From an uncultured Paracoccaceae bacterium (lineage in GTDB: Bacteria > Pseudomonadota > Alphaproteobacteria > Rhodobacterales > Rhodobacteraceae), in NCBI GenBank assembly GCA_947500055.1, contig CANMQO010000003.1:1-64000 (forward strand): a stretch of DNA of 64,000 nt. Direction: 5' to 3'. The position numbers were made by a program, and so were the translations under genes. Shown here one piece after another: positions 54,790 to 64,000 of this stretch. The notes below the pieces were generated by a model. That model was not told where the DNA came from and did no database searches. It saw only the letters and a program-made list of their open reading frames with translations. Every line of letters starts with the position of its first letter. Position 1 is the first letter of the stretch.

Positions 54790-54819
54790 CAGGCGTTACG
54801 CCTGTCTTCTTGTTTTTGG
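54790..54819 (+). terminator. Terminator-like hairpin between metC and the DUF2189 gene
   Basis: CAGGCG-TTA-CGCCTG is followed on the plus strand by TCTTCTTGTTTTT. It lies about 195 bases past metC. The rest of the gap 54653-54875 has the palindrome GATTCGCGAATC and no gene. Confidence 0.5.
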
Positions 54820-54875
54820 ATCCCAAACGTTTCACCTTTATCTGATCTCTCAGGTTAAAAGCGAAAGGCTGTCGT

Positions 54876-55730
54876 TCAGACGATGGCCCGCCGATAGAGA
54901 TGCCATGTCGCGTGCCCCAGCACCGGCAAGGCGACAATCATCCCTACAAACAATGTCAGAACGCCCAGACCCAGAAGGGCCACAACGATCAGCCCCCAGG
55001 CGGCGACGGTCACCGGATTCTGCCGCGCGATCCTGACGGATGTGACAACCGCCTTGGGGATGCCCACATGCCGATCAATCAGCAATGGGAATGACACAAG
55101 GCTGATTGCCAGAACGACGACCGCGAAGACAAAGCCGATCGCAACGCCCGCCACCAGCATTACCCAGCCCGGACCGGTCGTCAGCACATCGCTCAAAAAG
55201 CCCAGCGCGGATTGTGGTGGCTCTGGCCCCAGGGTGACCCCGTAAAGCGTGAAGGCTGTGATCATCCAGGCCAGAAAGAGCGCTGCAAGATAGAAACCGA
55301 GCACCAGGATCGGCACGAAAGATGGCGACCGGATCACGTCGAACGCATCACGCCAGCCTGCTGTTCCATCCCGTTCGCGCTTGCGGCTCATCTCGTAAAG
55401 CCCGATGGCCGCAACCGGCCCGACAAGGGCAAAACCGGCAATCAATGGGAAGAGAAGCGGCAGCATCTCGCGGTTGACCACAAAGAGGGTCAGCACAAAT
55501 CCAACGATGGGGTAGACGAGGACGATGAACATCACATCGGTGCGTAAGGCGACAAAATCGGCATAACCTTTACGCAGCGCGATTTTCAGATCAGCGAGTT
55601 GCAGGTCCCGCAGTTCAAGTGGGGTCGCGGCCTCACCGCCAAGCTCTGCTGCGCCTTCCTTGAGATAAAGGGATCGCCGTCTGACTGCCTGCACGAACCA
55701 CGACGCCGGATTTCCGATGGTATCAACCAT
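54876..55730 (-). CDS. DUF2189 family membrane protein
   Basis: This is an inner-membrane protein of unknown function with about six hydrophobic segments. The family N-terminus is recognisable (LRDLQLADLKIALRKGYADFVALRTDVMFIVLVYPIVG), and so is the later RSPSFVPILVLGFYLAALFLAWM. Length is 284 residues. It is convergent with metC and runs behind zapE on the minus strand, 143 bases away. Confidence 0.8.
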   Translation of the reverse strand: MVDTIGNPASWFVQAVRRRSLYLKEGAAELGGEAATPLELRDLQLADLKIALRKGYADFVALRTDVMFIVLVYPIVGFVLTLFVVNREMLPLLFPLIAGFALVGPVAAIGLYEMSRKRERDGTAGWRDAFDVIRSPSFVPILVLGFYLAALFLAWMITAFTLYGVTLGPEPPQSALGFLSDVLTTGPGWVMLVAGVAIGFVFAVVVLAISLVSFPLLIDRHVGIPKAVVTSVRIARQNPVTVAAWGLIVVALLGLGVLTLFVGMIVALPVLGHATWHLYRRAIV

Positions 55731-55873
55731 GACGCTAAACTCCCCTTGATCTTTGTGACGAACCTCAAACTTGCACGACCGTTGGGGTGCATTTTAGCAG
55801 AAAAGCCGGTTTCTGTCGCCTCGGGTCAAGCTGATGTGATGAGGGGTGTCGCCCGAACCCTCCGGGTGCGTGC

Positions 55874-56926
55874 TTATTTGCCCCAGCCGTCGGACTGCAT
55901 TTCGCGCAGTCGGCTGGCGGTCCGTTCGAACTCAAACGTGCCTTCACCTTCGAGATAGAGCATTTCCGGCGCTGCGGCGGCGGAACAGATCAATTGCACC
56001 TTCGCCTCGTAAAGCGCGTCGATCAGGGTGACAAACCGTTTCGCCTCATTGAAATTGTTCCGCGACAGGGCCGGGATATCCTCCAGGATCAGGACCCGCA
56101 CGGCATCGGCCAGCGCCAGATAGTCGGCGGCCCCTAGCGGCTTGCCACAAAGGTCAAAGAACCTCGCCCGCGCAACTCCGTTATGGAATTGTGGTAGTTC
56201 CACTTCCCGTCCTTTGACATGCAGGACCAGCGGGTCGCTTTGTCCGCCACTGAAATCATGCCAGATTTGTGCGATGGCCGTCCGCGCTTCGGCGTCGATG
56301 GGGGTGAAATAGCTGGGTGATCCAACCAACCGGTTTTGCCGGTAGTCGGTATCGCTGGTCAGTTCATGGACCACCATGTGGTGTTTCAAAAGATCGATGA
56401 AGGGCAGGAACAATTGCCGGTTCAGCCCGTCCTTGTAAAGGTCATCGGGGGGGCGGTTGGAGGTCGTCACGACCGTGACGCCCGCATCGAACAGTGCCTC
56501 GAACAGCCGCCCGACCAGCATCGCATCCGTGATATCGGTGATCTGCATCTCGTCAAAGGCCAGAAACCGCACATCATCTGCCAGCTTTGCCGCCACGGGT
56601 GCTATCGCGTCATCGACCCCGCGTTTGCGCGCGTCGTTCATTTCCGCATGCACCCATTGCATGAAAGCGTGGAAATGCCGCCGCTGTTTCGGCACGCTGA
56701 CATGATCATAGAGAAGGTCCATCAGCATGGATTTGCCGCGCCCCACCCCGCCCCACATGTAGAGCCCGGGCACAGCGGTCGTGATCTTGCGGAACAGCCC
56801 TTTCCTGACCGGTGCCGCCAGCCCTTCACGGATCCGTTCAAGCTCTGGCAATACAGCCAGTTGCGCGGGATCACTTGTTAACGCGCCCGCTGAAACGGCG
56901 GACCGGTATGCCTCTTGCACTGTCAT
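55874..56926 (-). CDS. zapE: Cell division protein ZapE (AFG1-like ATPase)
   Basis: ZapE is a P-loop ATPase linked to Z-ring stability and, in the mitochondrial AFG1 family, to quality control of membrane proteins. Walker A is GGVGRGKSM (59-67), Walker B VRFLAFDEMQITD, and the arginine motif VVTTSNRPPDDLYKDGLNRQLFLPFI. Length is 350 residues. It is divergent from the MFS gene. Confidence 0.92.
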   Translation of the reverse strand: MTVQEAYRSAVSAGALTSDPAQLAVLPELERIREGLAAPVRKGLFRKITTAVPGLYMWGGVGRGKSMLMDLLYDHVSVPKQRRHFHAFMQWVHAEMNDARKRGVDDAIAPVAAKLADDVRFLAFDEMQITDITDAMLVGRLFEALFDAGVTVVTTSNRPPDDLYKDGLNRQLFLPFIDLLKHHMVVHELTSDTDYRQNRLVGSPSYFTPIDAEARTAIAQIWHDFSGGQSDPLVLHVKGREVELPQFHNGVARARFFDLCGKPLGAADYLALADAVRVLILEDIPALSRNNFNEAKRFVTLIDALYEAKVQLICSAAAAPEMLYLEGEGTFEFERTASRLREMQSDGWGK

Positions 56927-57059
56927 GACTGATCGATAGCCTGACGGGCAATGGTTGAAAAGTCACCAAGCGCGGACCGCAGCACCATCACCATTCTTGA
57001 TCTGCCGCATCACAACGGACCAGATTGACAACCGCAGCACCCCTGCGCCAACTATCCCG

Positions 57060-58301
57060 ATGAACCATCAACACGCCAAACTGATCAATCCGGTGCTGAT
57101 CGCCGGATGTATCATTATCATGACCGGATTTGCGATCCGGGCGTCATTTGGTGTGTTCCAGATTCCGATTGCCAGTGAATTTGGCTGGCTGCGCAGCGAT
57201 TTCAGCCTGGCCATCGCGATCCAGAACCTTGCTTGGGGGATTGGCCAGCCGATTTTTGGCGCGATTGCAGAAAAGATCGGTGACCGTAAGGCGATCATCA
57301 TTGGTGCCCTGATGTATGCGGCCGGATTGTTGTTGTCTGCCGGGGCGACCACCCCGCTGGCGCACCAGATTTACGAGGTCTTTGTAGGCTTTGGCATTGC
57401 CGGCACCGGCTTTGGCGTCATTCTGGCGGTGGTCGGGCGTGCCGCGTCGGATGACAACCGTTCGATGGCATTGGCGATTGCCACCGCTGCCGGATCTGCG
57501 GGACAAGTCTTTGGCGCACCCTTTGCCGAATATCTGTTAGGGTTCCTAAGCTGGCAAATGACCTTTGGCGTCTTTGCAGCGCTGATCCTGTCGACCCTGC
57601 TGGTCCTTCCGATGATGCGTAGCCCGGTCACCGCGAGCAAGGCAGAGTTGGAAGAAAGCATGGGTACGATATTGATCCGTGCTTTCAAGGATCCATCATA
57701 TACGCTGATCTTTCTGGGGTTCTTTTCCTGCGGCTATCAACTGGCCTTCATAACCGCACATTTCCCGGCATTGGTGACCGAAATGTGCGGCCCTATTGCG
57801 CAGGGCAGCATGTTAGCAGGGCTTGGCATCACAACGACAAGTGCGCTGGGTGCCTTGGCCATTTCCCTGATCGGACTGGCCAATATCGGGGGTACATTGC
57901 TGGCAGGCTGGGCGGGCAAGCGTTACTCCAAGAAATATCTGCTGGCTGGTATCTATACTGGCCGTACGATTATTGCCGCCGCGTTCATTCTCACCCCAAT
58001 TACACCGATGACGGTGATCTTGTTCTCCGTGGCCATGGGCAGCCTATGGCTGGCCTCGGTGCCGCTGACATCGGGTCTGGTGGCCCATCTCTACGGTTTG
58101 CGCTATATGGGAACACTTTATGGGATCGTGTTCTTTTCCCATCAATTGGGATCGTTCCTGGGGGTCTGGCTGGGTGGTGCGCTCTATGATCTTTATGGCA
58201 CTTACACCCATGTATGGTGGGTTGGGGTTGGGGTTGGCGCATTCAGCGCAATCGTGCATTTGCCAATCGCTGAAAAGCGTCCCGCCTTACAGACAGCCTG
58301 A
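57060..58301 (+). CDS. MFS transporter
   Basis: This is a twelve-segment major facilitator of the monocarboxylate/oxalate-formate-like type. The loop motif GAIAEKIGDRKAIIIGALMYA is the MFS signature between helices 2 and 3, and the repeat LAGWAGKRYSKKYLLAGIY is its second-half copy. Length is 413 residues from the ATG at 57060; the track start is 35 codons earlier. No ribosome site is obvious. Substrate unknown. Confidence 0.87.
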   Translation: MNHQHAKLINPVLIAGCIIIMTGFAIRASFGVFQIPIASEFGWLRSDFSLAIAIQNLAWGIGQPIFGAIAEKIGDRKAIIIGALMYAAGLLLSAGATTPLAHQIYEVFVGFGIAGTGFGVILAVVGRAASDDNRSMALAIATAAGSAGQVFGAPFAEYLLGFLSWQMTFGVFAALILSTLLVLPMMRSPVTASKAELEESMGTILIRAFKDPSYTLIFLGFFSCGYQLAFITAHFPALVTEMCGPIAQGSMLAGLGITTTSALGALAISLIGLANIGGTLLAGWAGKRYSKKYLLAGIYTGRTIIAAAFILTPITPMTVILFSVAMGSLWLASVPLTSGLVAHLYGLRYMGTLYGIVFFSHQLGSFLGVWLGGALYDLYGTYTHVWWVGVGVGAFSAIVHLPIAEKRPALQTA

Positions 58302-58447
58302 GCCTGTCAGTTTGGCTTTGTAAAAAATTTTAGCAAAAAACACGACCCGGATGCAGGTGAAAAGGCCGCCTGCGTCAGTGTGGTCAAGGATACGTTTACC
58401 AAGCTGGGGTCATGTAGCACGTAACGGTTGAAAAGGATTCTCGTTAC

Positions 58448-59578
58448 ATGCTGCTGCTGGAAAAAATCGCGCTTTTTGTTGACCCTGTCGCAGTGGCTGT
58501 TGTGCTTGTCTACACCTACAGTTTCTTTGGGAACTCGCGATGGAACCAACAGATCGTGAACCTGATCATGGGCGGTATTTTCGGACTAACCGCTATTTAC
58601 GCTATGTCAAACCCAATTCAGATGGCTGATGGCATCATCGTCGATATCCGAAATCTATTCGTGGGAATGGCGGCGGCCCTGTTTGGCGTGGTTGGTGGTC
58701 TATTTGCCTTAATTCTTGGGGCCGCTACGCGTATCTATGTCGGCGGAAGTGGCGCAATTTCCGGTGTGTTTGGCATGGCCATTGCGGCCGGCATGGGCCT
58801 TGCCTGGGCCCATTGGGTGCGATCCAGATGTTCAAGTGACACAAAAGCATTCTTGATCCTTGGCATCATGATCACCGCCCATCTTGCTGCAGTTCTTCTC
58901 CTGCCGAAACACCTGCAAGCGACGATCCTTGTCAGTATTGGGCCTGCTCTTCTGGCAGCCAATGTGTTTGGTGCCTCCCTGCTGGGCAAACTGATGGCCC
59001 GGGAGCAGCTATTGATGCAGGAACGCGAGGAATTGCGCTCGGCCGTAACAACCGATCCTTTGACCCAATTGCTGAACAGGCGCGCGGCATTGCACTCTTA
59101 TGACGCCATGACAGACAGGAGGATTGGTTCAGACGGAACTGCGATGCTGTGTATTGACGTTGATCACTTCAAATCGATTAATGACACACATGGTCATTTG
59201 CGCGGCGATCATGTGTTGGTCGAAATCGCAAATCGCATGGCGCTATGCCTGCGCCCGGATGATATCTTTGCACGGATGAGCGGGGATGAATTTGTGATCG
59301 TTCTGGACAATCTGACTGCTGAGCATGCGGAGGCCGTGGCGCAGCGTTGTCGCAAGACAATCAGCGAGAGACCCATCATTGCTGATGGTGTTGAAATCTC
59401 GGCCTCTGTCAGCATTGGCTGTGCCTGGTTAGCAGATCGACCTGCTTTTAGTGATTTGCGTACTGTCGCCGATCAGGTGCTTTATCGCGCCAAGACTGGC
59501 GGTCGCGACCGAATGGCCTTCCAAAAGATCAGCGCGCAGGCGTTGCCCGCCATGTCAGCACGTGCCGTGGCCGTATGA
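58448..59578 (+). CDS. Membrane diguanylate cyclase (5TM-LYT plus GGDEF)
   Basis: The N-terminal half (to about 185) is a 5TMR-LYT-type membrane sensor domain, with RNLFVGMAAALFGVVGGLFALILGAATRIYVGG. The GGDEF domain carries SGDEF (278-282), a variant in which Gly is replaced by Ser and which can still be active. The inhibitory site RPDD lies five residues upstream, so product control is likely. It would make cyclic di-GMP. Length is 376 residues. No EAL domain is nearby. Confidence 0.88.
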   Translation: MLLLEKIALFVDPVAVAVVLVYTYSFFGNSRWNQQIVNLIMGGIFGLTAIYAMSNPIQMADGIIVDIRNLFVGMAAALFGVVGGLFALILGAATRIYVGGSGAISGVFGMAIAAGMGLAWAHWVRSRCSSDTKAFLILGIMITAHLAAVLLLPKHLQATILVSIGPALLAANVFGASLLGKLMAREQLLMQEREELRSAVTTDPLTQLLNRRAALHSYDAMTDRRIGSDGTAMLCIDVDHFKSINDTHGHLRGDHVLVEIANRMALCLRPDDIFARMSGDEFVIVLDNLTAEHAEAVAQRCRKTISERPIIADGVEISASVSIGCAWLADRPAFSDLRTVADQVLYRAKTGGRDRMAFQKISAQALPAMSARAVAV

Positions 59579-59581
59579 CCG

Positions 59582-60502
59582 TCAATCGCGCAGCGCAGTG
59601 CGCAGTGCTTCGATCAATGCACCATCATGTGTGTAGGGCAAGGAATGGTCAGCACCTTCCACAACCTCCTGCCTGGCTTCACGGTTCCATTGCGCCAAGA
59701 TTCCAAGGGCGGAAATGGGGATGATCTTATCGTTTTCGCCCCAAATCGCGACGACGGGAACGTCTTCTCGGCCAAGTTTGCGGTGCTCGTCTTCTTGTAA
59801 TTCCCTCAGCATACCACGCCCACTCGATAGAATTGCAGGCAGATATCCGCGCCGGTGCAATTCCTGACGCTGCGCGATCAGAACCTTCTGGATCGCCGGG
59901 CGCCGGGTGCCCTTTGGAATCGCCGACAAGATCCGGTGTTTGGCAAACATGCCCCAAACCCAGTCGCCCAGAATTGGTGTTCTGCGGCAGAACCCGGCAA
60001 ATTTGCTTTCGTAAACGTGAACCCCGGCACCGGCCAGCAGGATCAACCGCTTGATGCGGTAAGTGTTTTCGGCGGCATAGGCCGTGGCGATCGACCCGCC
60101 CATGGAATAGCCGACCAAGGTCAGATCATCCCCCGCATCTTGATGCGCCAGTAGGTCAGACAATTGCCGCAAGAAGAAGGGGCGGTCTTGCGCGCCCGGT
60201 GCCGCATCGGACAAGCCGCGGCCGTAAAGATCATACATCAGCACGCGATAGCCCATCGCACCCAATCCTTCTGCAACACCATCCATGGCGACCGAAGGTG
60301 TCGCCAGCCCATGGATCAGCACCGCAACCGGCCCGCGCGTCGGACCGACCCAGCGGTAATGGGTCACCCCTTGCGACAACTGGGCGAAATCACCATCCGC
60401 CCCGTGCCGCGCGGTCGGTCCTATCGTGGGGAGCATGCGTTCCCGCAGGAATGGGGCCAGAGCGATCAAGATCAGGCCCGCCAGGATCAAAGCATACCAC
60501 AT
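59582..60502 (-). CDS. Alpha/beta hydrolase
   Basis: This is a hydrolase with an N-terminal membrane anchor (MWYALILAGLILIALAPFL). The oxyanion HG is in VLIHGLATPS, the nucleophile serine in LVGYSMGGSIA, the aspartate in IWGENDKIIP, and the histidine in GADHSLPY. Length is 306 residues. Substrate unknown. It starts exactly at the stop of the ornithine-cyclodeaminase-like gene (TGATG), so the two are coupled. Confidence 0.87.
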   Translation of the reverse strand: MWYALILAGLILIALAPFLRERMLPTIGPTARHGADGDFAQLSQGVTHYRWVGPTRGPVAVLIHGLATPSVAMDGVAEGLGAMGYRVLMYDLYGRGLSDAAPGAQDRPFFLRQLSDLLAHQDAGDDLTLVGYSMGGSIATAYAAENTYRIKRLILLAGAGVHVYESKFAGFCRRTPILGDWVWGMFAKHRILSAIPKGTRRPAIQKVLIAQRQELHRRGYLPAILSSGRGMLRELQEDEHRKLGREDVPVVAIWGENDKIIPISALGILAQWNREARQEVVEGADHSLPYTHDGALIEALRTALRD

Positions 60503-61428
60503 CAGTTTCCGTCCCTTCCCGCCCCTTGCCAGGCCGCAAGTATGTACCTGCTGGTCATCAAATCAAGATGGGCGCCGCCGCCATTCTTAAACAGTGTTAT
60601 CTCATTTTCATCGCTGCGCCGAAACGCGTCTGGTTGATAATAATCCGCAATCACATCATCGGCGCTGATCGCCCCGCTTGCGATGGGGATCATCATCTCG
60701 CCAATGTGACCAATGGTCGTGTCCCGACTGTCGACGAAGATCGACGCCCGTTGTAGCGCCTGATCGTCCGCTTCGCGCATATCGGGTCGAAACGCCCCGA
60801 TCAGATCAACATGCTGACCGGGTTGCAACCAATCGCCCTTAATCAGTGATTCGCTTGACATGGTTGCCGATGTGATGATGTCGGCAGCCCTGACCGCCGT
60901 TTCCAGATCACCAGCAACCTTCACACCCGGATGATCCGCCTGAAACCGCACGGCCCCTGCCTCAGACCTGTTCCAGATCGTAAATTGCGCCTGTGGGAAC
61001 GCCGCGCTGTAGGCCTGATGCAAGGAATGCCCAACGGTACCTGCACCCACGATCAGGATATGGCGGCTGTCGGGCCGGGCCAGACGGCGCGCCGCCAACA
61101 GGCTATCCCCCGCGGTTTTCCACTTGGTCACCAATTTGAAGTCCAAAATCGCCTCAAGCGCCCCATCCCGCCCTGAAAACAGATTCACTGCGCCGTCTAT
61201 CATCGGCTTTCCGGCATCCTTGTTTCCGGGAAAGATCGTCGCGCATTTTATGGCCAATCCCATCCCCGCGATCCATGCTGACCGGTTGAGCAACGTGTTT
61301 TCACCTTCGTAAAGAAACACATCGGCGACCTCGGCCTTTGGTCCACGGTGGCCGTCGGCCAAAGCATCGGTCAAGCGCAACCAATCCAGATGCGCCTCAC
61401 CTTCCCTGAAGGGGATCATGACAGTCAT
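60502..61428 (-). CDS. Ornithine cyclodeaminase/mu-crystallin family protein
   Basis: This is an NAD(P)-binding enzyme of the OCD family, which includes ornithine cyclodeaminases, alanine dehydrogenases and ketimine reductases. The Rossmann motif is VGAGTVG, with LARPDSRHIL before it. IKCATIFPGNK and DGAVNLFSGRDGALEAI mark the substrate side. Length is 308 residues. ATG at 61419 (three codons later) is an alternative start. Exact substrate cannot be read. Confidence 0.85.
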   Translation of the reverse strand: MTVMIPFREGEAHLDWLRLTDALADGHRGPKAEVADVFLYEGENTLLNRSAWIAGMGLAIKCATIFPGNKDAGKPMIDGAVNLFSGRDGALEAILDFKLVTKWKTAGDSLLAARRLARPDSRHILIVGAGTVGHSLHQAYSAAFPQAQFTIWNRSEAGAVRFQADHPGVKVAGDLETAVRAADIITSATMSSESLIKGDWLQPGQHVDLIGAFRPDMREADDQALQRASIFVDSRDTTIGHIGEMMIPIASGAISADDVIADYYQPDAFRRSDENEITLFKNGGGAHLDLMTSRYILAAWQGAGRDGN

Positions 61429-61587
61429 GGTGTCAGCGGGTCCAGAATTGATACTAATCGGGGTAAGATCAACGCGGGAAAAAAATCCATAACGACTCCA
61501 TTAGCTTATGAATACCTTAACAACCGAATGCGGCGTGTAAACTATGACATGCCGTGATCGACCGTTGAGGGCCTTCCCCGATAGGTC

Positions 61588-62521
61588 TTACTTGGACTGG
61601 GCATCGCGCCAGACCGAGAATAGACCGGCCCCAAGGATCAGCGACATGCCGACATAGTCCCACCTGCTTGGGTATTCGGCGAATACGATGATCCCCCAAA
61701 CAACCGACATCGGCAGGGCAAGGTATTCGAAAGGGGCAATGTAAGGATGCTTCGCCCACCCGGTAGGCCTGGCTGATCAGATAGCCGCCGATTCCGATAC
61801 CGACGCCGACCACAACAAAAACCGGATAATCGGCAGCAAGTGGCCAACTCCATTCCCGCAACAGAAATGCGAGAGACGGATCGCTCTGATCGCCGAACCG
61901 CCCGTCGCCTACGGCCAATCCCATCAACAGGCATACCGCGATGAAGCTGATCTGGATATAAAACGCCATGGTACCAGCACTTTCCGTAGCCTTGACCCGC
62001 CGGGCAATGATGTGGGTCGCAGCATAGAAGAACGCGGCCGCGAGCGGTAGAAGTGACGCCAACTGAAACGTCTCGGTCCCCGGTCGCATCATGACCAAAA
62101 CCCCGATGAAGCCGATCCCGATCGCAGCCCAACGCCGGGGTCCAACTTTCTCGCCCAGAAAAATCACCGAAAACGCCGTTATCACCAGTGGGCTGATGAA
62201 AAAGATAGCCACCGCGTCAGCGAGCGGCATCGCTGCCAGCCCCAGAAAAAATGTCATATTGGCAATCACCACGCAGACACCGCGCAGCAAATGCATTGGC
62301 AGCCGAGAGGTCCGCGCAATGCGCCGTCCATCGGTCAGCGGGGCAATAATCATCAAAATCACACCCAATCCGATCGCGGACCGGATCAGCACCACCTGAT
62401 GCAGGGCGTAACCACCGCTGAGAAACTTGATCGCCACATCATTGATCGACAACAGCGTCACGGCCGCCAGAATGCACGCCACGCCAAGTGCCGCGGGAGA
62501 TATGGTGCTAAGCCGGTTCAT
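61588..62521 (-). pseudogene. EamA/DMT-family transporter with a frameshift
   Basis: The first part is a normal drug/metabolite transporter of the EamA family (LLSINDVAIKFLSGGYALHQVVLIRSAIG; PLADAVAIFFISPLVITAFSVIFLGEKVG). After AYRVGEAS near 61743 the frame is lost. Reading one base shifted gives APFEYLALPMSVVWGIIVF and ends VWRDAQSK with a stop at 61588, which restores the family's last two helices. One extra base explains it. It is a real frameshift or a sequence error. The track's ORF ends with unrelated residues at 61517. Confidence 0.82.
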
Positions 62522-62565
62522 GCTGCCAGTCGTCGCAGCGATTTACAGGGCTGTCTATCGCAAAT

Positions 62566-63015
62566 TCATCTCAGACGTGCGGCCTGGCGCACTGTGCGTT
62601 CCAGCGCATCAAGGAACCGCGCCCGATCCGCCTTGCCAAAGGGCTTGCCGCCGCCTTGCCGAAACGGATCGGCAGCCCGCATATCGGCCATCAGGTCGCG
62701 GGTGGCCAGTACATTGCCGATGTTCTTCTCTGTCAGCGCCTCACCATTATGCTTCAGCACCAGGGCGCCGTTTTCGATACAGCGGGCAGCCAACGGGATA
62801 TCGCCCGTGATCACAACGTCACCAGTGGTCGCCCTGTCGGCGATCCACATGTCAGCCACGTCAGGTCCATCGGGCACAACCACCGTTTCCACAAAGGGGT
62901 TCGGCGAAGGCCGGATGCCACCGTTTGAGACCACGAACATCTTCAGCTTGTGGCGCGTGCCGACGCGCTCTACCTCGGCTTTGACCGGGCAGGCGTCGGC
63001 ATCAATGTAGATCAC
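62566..63015 (-). CDS. YaiI/YqxD family protein (DUF188)
   Basis: A small protein of the PIN-like DUF188 family; bacterial members are thought to be nucleases, but the function is not settled. The family start DADACPVK and the stretch GDVVITGDIPLA are clear, with LATRDLMADMRA near the end. Length is 149 residues. The GTG start overlaps the stop of fghA (GTGA), so it is coupled to it. Confidence 0.87.
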   Translation of the reverse strand: MIYIDADACPVKAEVERVGTRHKLKMFVVSNGGIRPSPNPFVETVVVPDGPDVADMWIADRATTGDVVITGDIPLAARCIENGALVLKHNGEALTEKNIGNVLATRDLMADMRAADPFRQGGGKPFGKADRARFLDALERTVRQAARLR

Positions 63016-63842
63016 TGATAGAGCGCCTCTGCGTGGAAGGTGATGTGGTCTTCCATGAAAGTAGAGATGAAGAAATATGAATGGTCATAGCCCTTTTGCA
63101 GCCGGATATGGGCATATTGGCGGCGGGTGGCGATGGCGCTGGCCAAATGTTCAGTGCCCAGAAGATCACCAAATTGGTCATCCGTTCCGGTGTCGATGAG
63201 CATCGGCCCTGCAAATCCGTGTTCACGCATCAAGAGGCTTGCGTCATGCGGTTTCCAAGCCTCTTCGTCGGTGCCCAGATAGGCGGTGAATTGCTTGCGC
63301 CCCCAGTCGCTGCCCGTCGGATTGCAGATCGGGGCAAAGGCAGAGACGGACCGGAAACGCCCGGGCAGGGACATAGCCAGCGTCAGCGCGCCATGCCCTC
63401 CCATGGAGTGGCCGGTGATAGACTGGCTATCCATATCAAGTGGAAAGTTCTCGGCCAGCACACCGGGCAGTTCCGTGGCGATGTAATCCCACATCTGGAA
63501 ATGTGGCTTCCACGGTTCCTGCGTCGCGTTCACATAAAAACCGGCACCCTGCCCCACATCGTAGGCTTCGTCATTTGCGACACCTTCACCACGCGGCGAT
63601 GTATCTGGAAAGACCAGCGCAATCCCCTGCTCCGCCGCCCAGGCCTGCGCGCCTGCCTTGTTCATCGCGTTTTCATGGGTGCAGGTCAGGCCCGACAGGA
63701 ACCACAACACCGGCACCGGGCCATGTGCGGCTTCGGCTGGCAGGAACACGGCAAATGTCATGTCACAATTGCAGGCGGTTGAGGCATGTTTGTAGACGCC
63801 CTGCGTGCCGCCAAAACACCGGTTTTCTGAAACGGTTTCCAT
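63012..63842 (-). CDS. fghA: S-formylglutathione hydrolase
   Basis: FGH splits S-formylglutathione to formate and glutathione in formaldehyde detoxification. It is an esterase D family hydrolase: GLTCTHENAMNKAGAQ, the nucleophile in ITGHSMGGHGALT, and DTGTDDQF for the acid. Length is 276 residues. I chose the ATG at 63842 because GGAGAG lies four to five bases upstream. The track's GTG at 63854 has none. The formaldehyde dehydrogenase gene is not in the window. Confidence 0.94.
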   Translation of the reverse strand: METVSENRCFGGTQGVYKHASTACNCDMTFAVFLPAEAAHGPVPVLWFLSGLTCTHENAMNKAGAQAWAAEQGIALVFPDTSPRGEGVANDEAYDVGQGAGFYVNATQEPWKPHFQMWDYIATELPGVLAENFPLDMDSQSITGHSMGGHGALTLAMSLPGRFRSVSAFAPICNPTGSDWGRKQFTAYLGTDEEAWKPHDASLLMREHGFAGPMLIDTGTDDQFGDLLGTEHLASAIATRRQYAHIRLQKGYDHSYFFISTFMEDHITFHAEALYQ

Positions 63843-63870
63843 CACACTCTCCACTGATCTTTCGTTATGG

Positions 63871-64000
63871 CTACTGGAAGCCCGTCACCCATGCAATCAC
63901 CAGCGATATGGTGACGATACTGATCACAGTCGAAAACAGGATCGCGGCGGAAACCCGCGCAGGCGCAACCCCGTAATGCTGGGCGATGATGTAGACATTG
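63871..64000 (-). CDS. AEC-family transporter, C-terminal end
   Basis: The last 130 bases, read on the minus strand, give NVYIIAQHYGVAPARVSA followed by a final hydrophobic helix and the stop. This is typical of the last helix of auxin efflux carrier (AEC) family permeases. The gene continues past the window edge, so only about 43 residues are visible. It is upstream of fghA on the same strand. Confidence 0.65.
   Translation of the reverse strand, partial: NVYIIAQHYGVAPARVSAAILFSTVISIVTISLVIAWVTGFQ

Overview
The window looks like chromosomal DNA of an alphaproteobacterium of the Rhodobacteraceae (roseobacter group). This rests on gene content and order: a TRAP transporter, an aapJQMP amino-acid ABC operon, the block yidC-MOSC-yihA-argB, an ATP12 chaperone gene, spc/alpha ribosomal genes with adk after secY, and ilvD-lipoprotein and accD-folC pairs. 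No rRNA, tRNA, CRISPR array or complete insertion sequence was seen. No database search was possible, so all family names come from reading the proteins.

Layout. 1-613: the end of an IS3-type transposase and a decayed transposase remnant. 614-12248: a catabolic island with an FCD-type GntR regulator, a Gfo/Idh dehydrogenase, a TRAP carboxylate transporter, a TIM-barrel/HPPD-like fusion, a small citrate-synthase-like lyase, a second TIM-barrel protein, a CoA-acylating-type aldehyde dehydrogenase and a ThDP enzyme. An AT-rich near-palindrome recurs in front of three blocks of this island and is a candidate operator. The combination matches no pathway I can name and is the best candidate for an undescribed system. 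12614-18446: housekeeping genes (yidC to a SixA-like phosphatase). 18516-22980: the aap operon on the minus strand. 23198-27318: ATP12, a HAD phosphatase, RluC-type pseudouridine synthase, CrcB/FluC and RarA.

27400-41196: ribosomal genes on the minus strand, unusually arranged. rpmC to rpmD form one block with a candidate promoter in front and a clear terminator behind. rplO-secY-adk-rpsM-rpsK-rpoA-rplQ form a second block with its own candidate promoter and terminator. Between them sits about 4 kb holding an esterase, a CHASE-HWE histidine kinase and an SDR. Several ribosomal intergenic gaps carry palindromic repeats, including a REP/BIME-like pair between rplR and rpsE.

41351-47888: an accessory stretch with a DUF2971 protein, small secreted proteins, a LysM solute-binding protein, a 2OG-oxygenase-like protein, a transporter remnant and a fasciclin lipoprotein. 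47891-54595: ilvD, a CPBP protease, accD, folC and a metC-like gene. 54876-64000: DUF2189, ZapE, an MFS transporter, a GGDEF protein, a hydrolase, an ornithine-cyclodeaminase-like protein, a frameshifted EamA transporter, YaiI, S-formylglutathione hydrolase and the end of an AEC transporter. A tandem three-hairpin repeat follows two unrelated genes about 36 kb apart.
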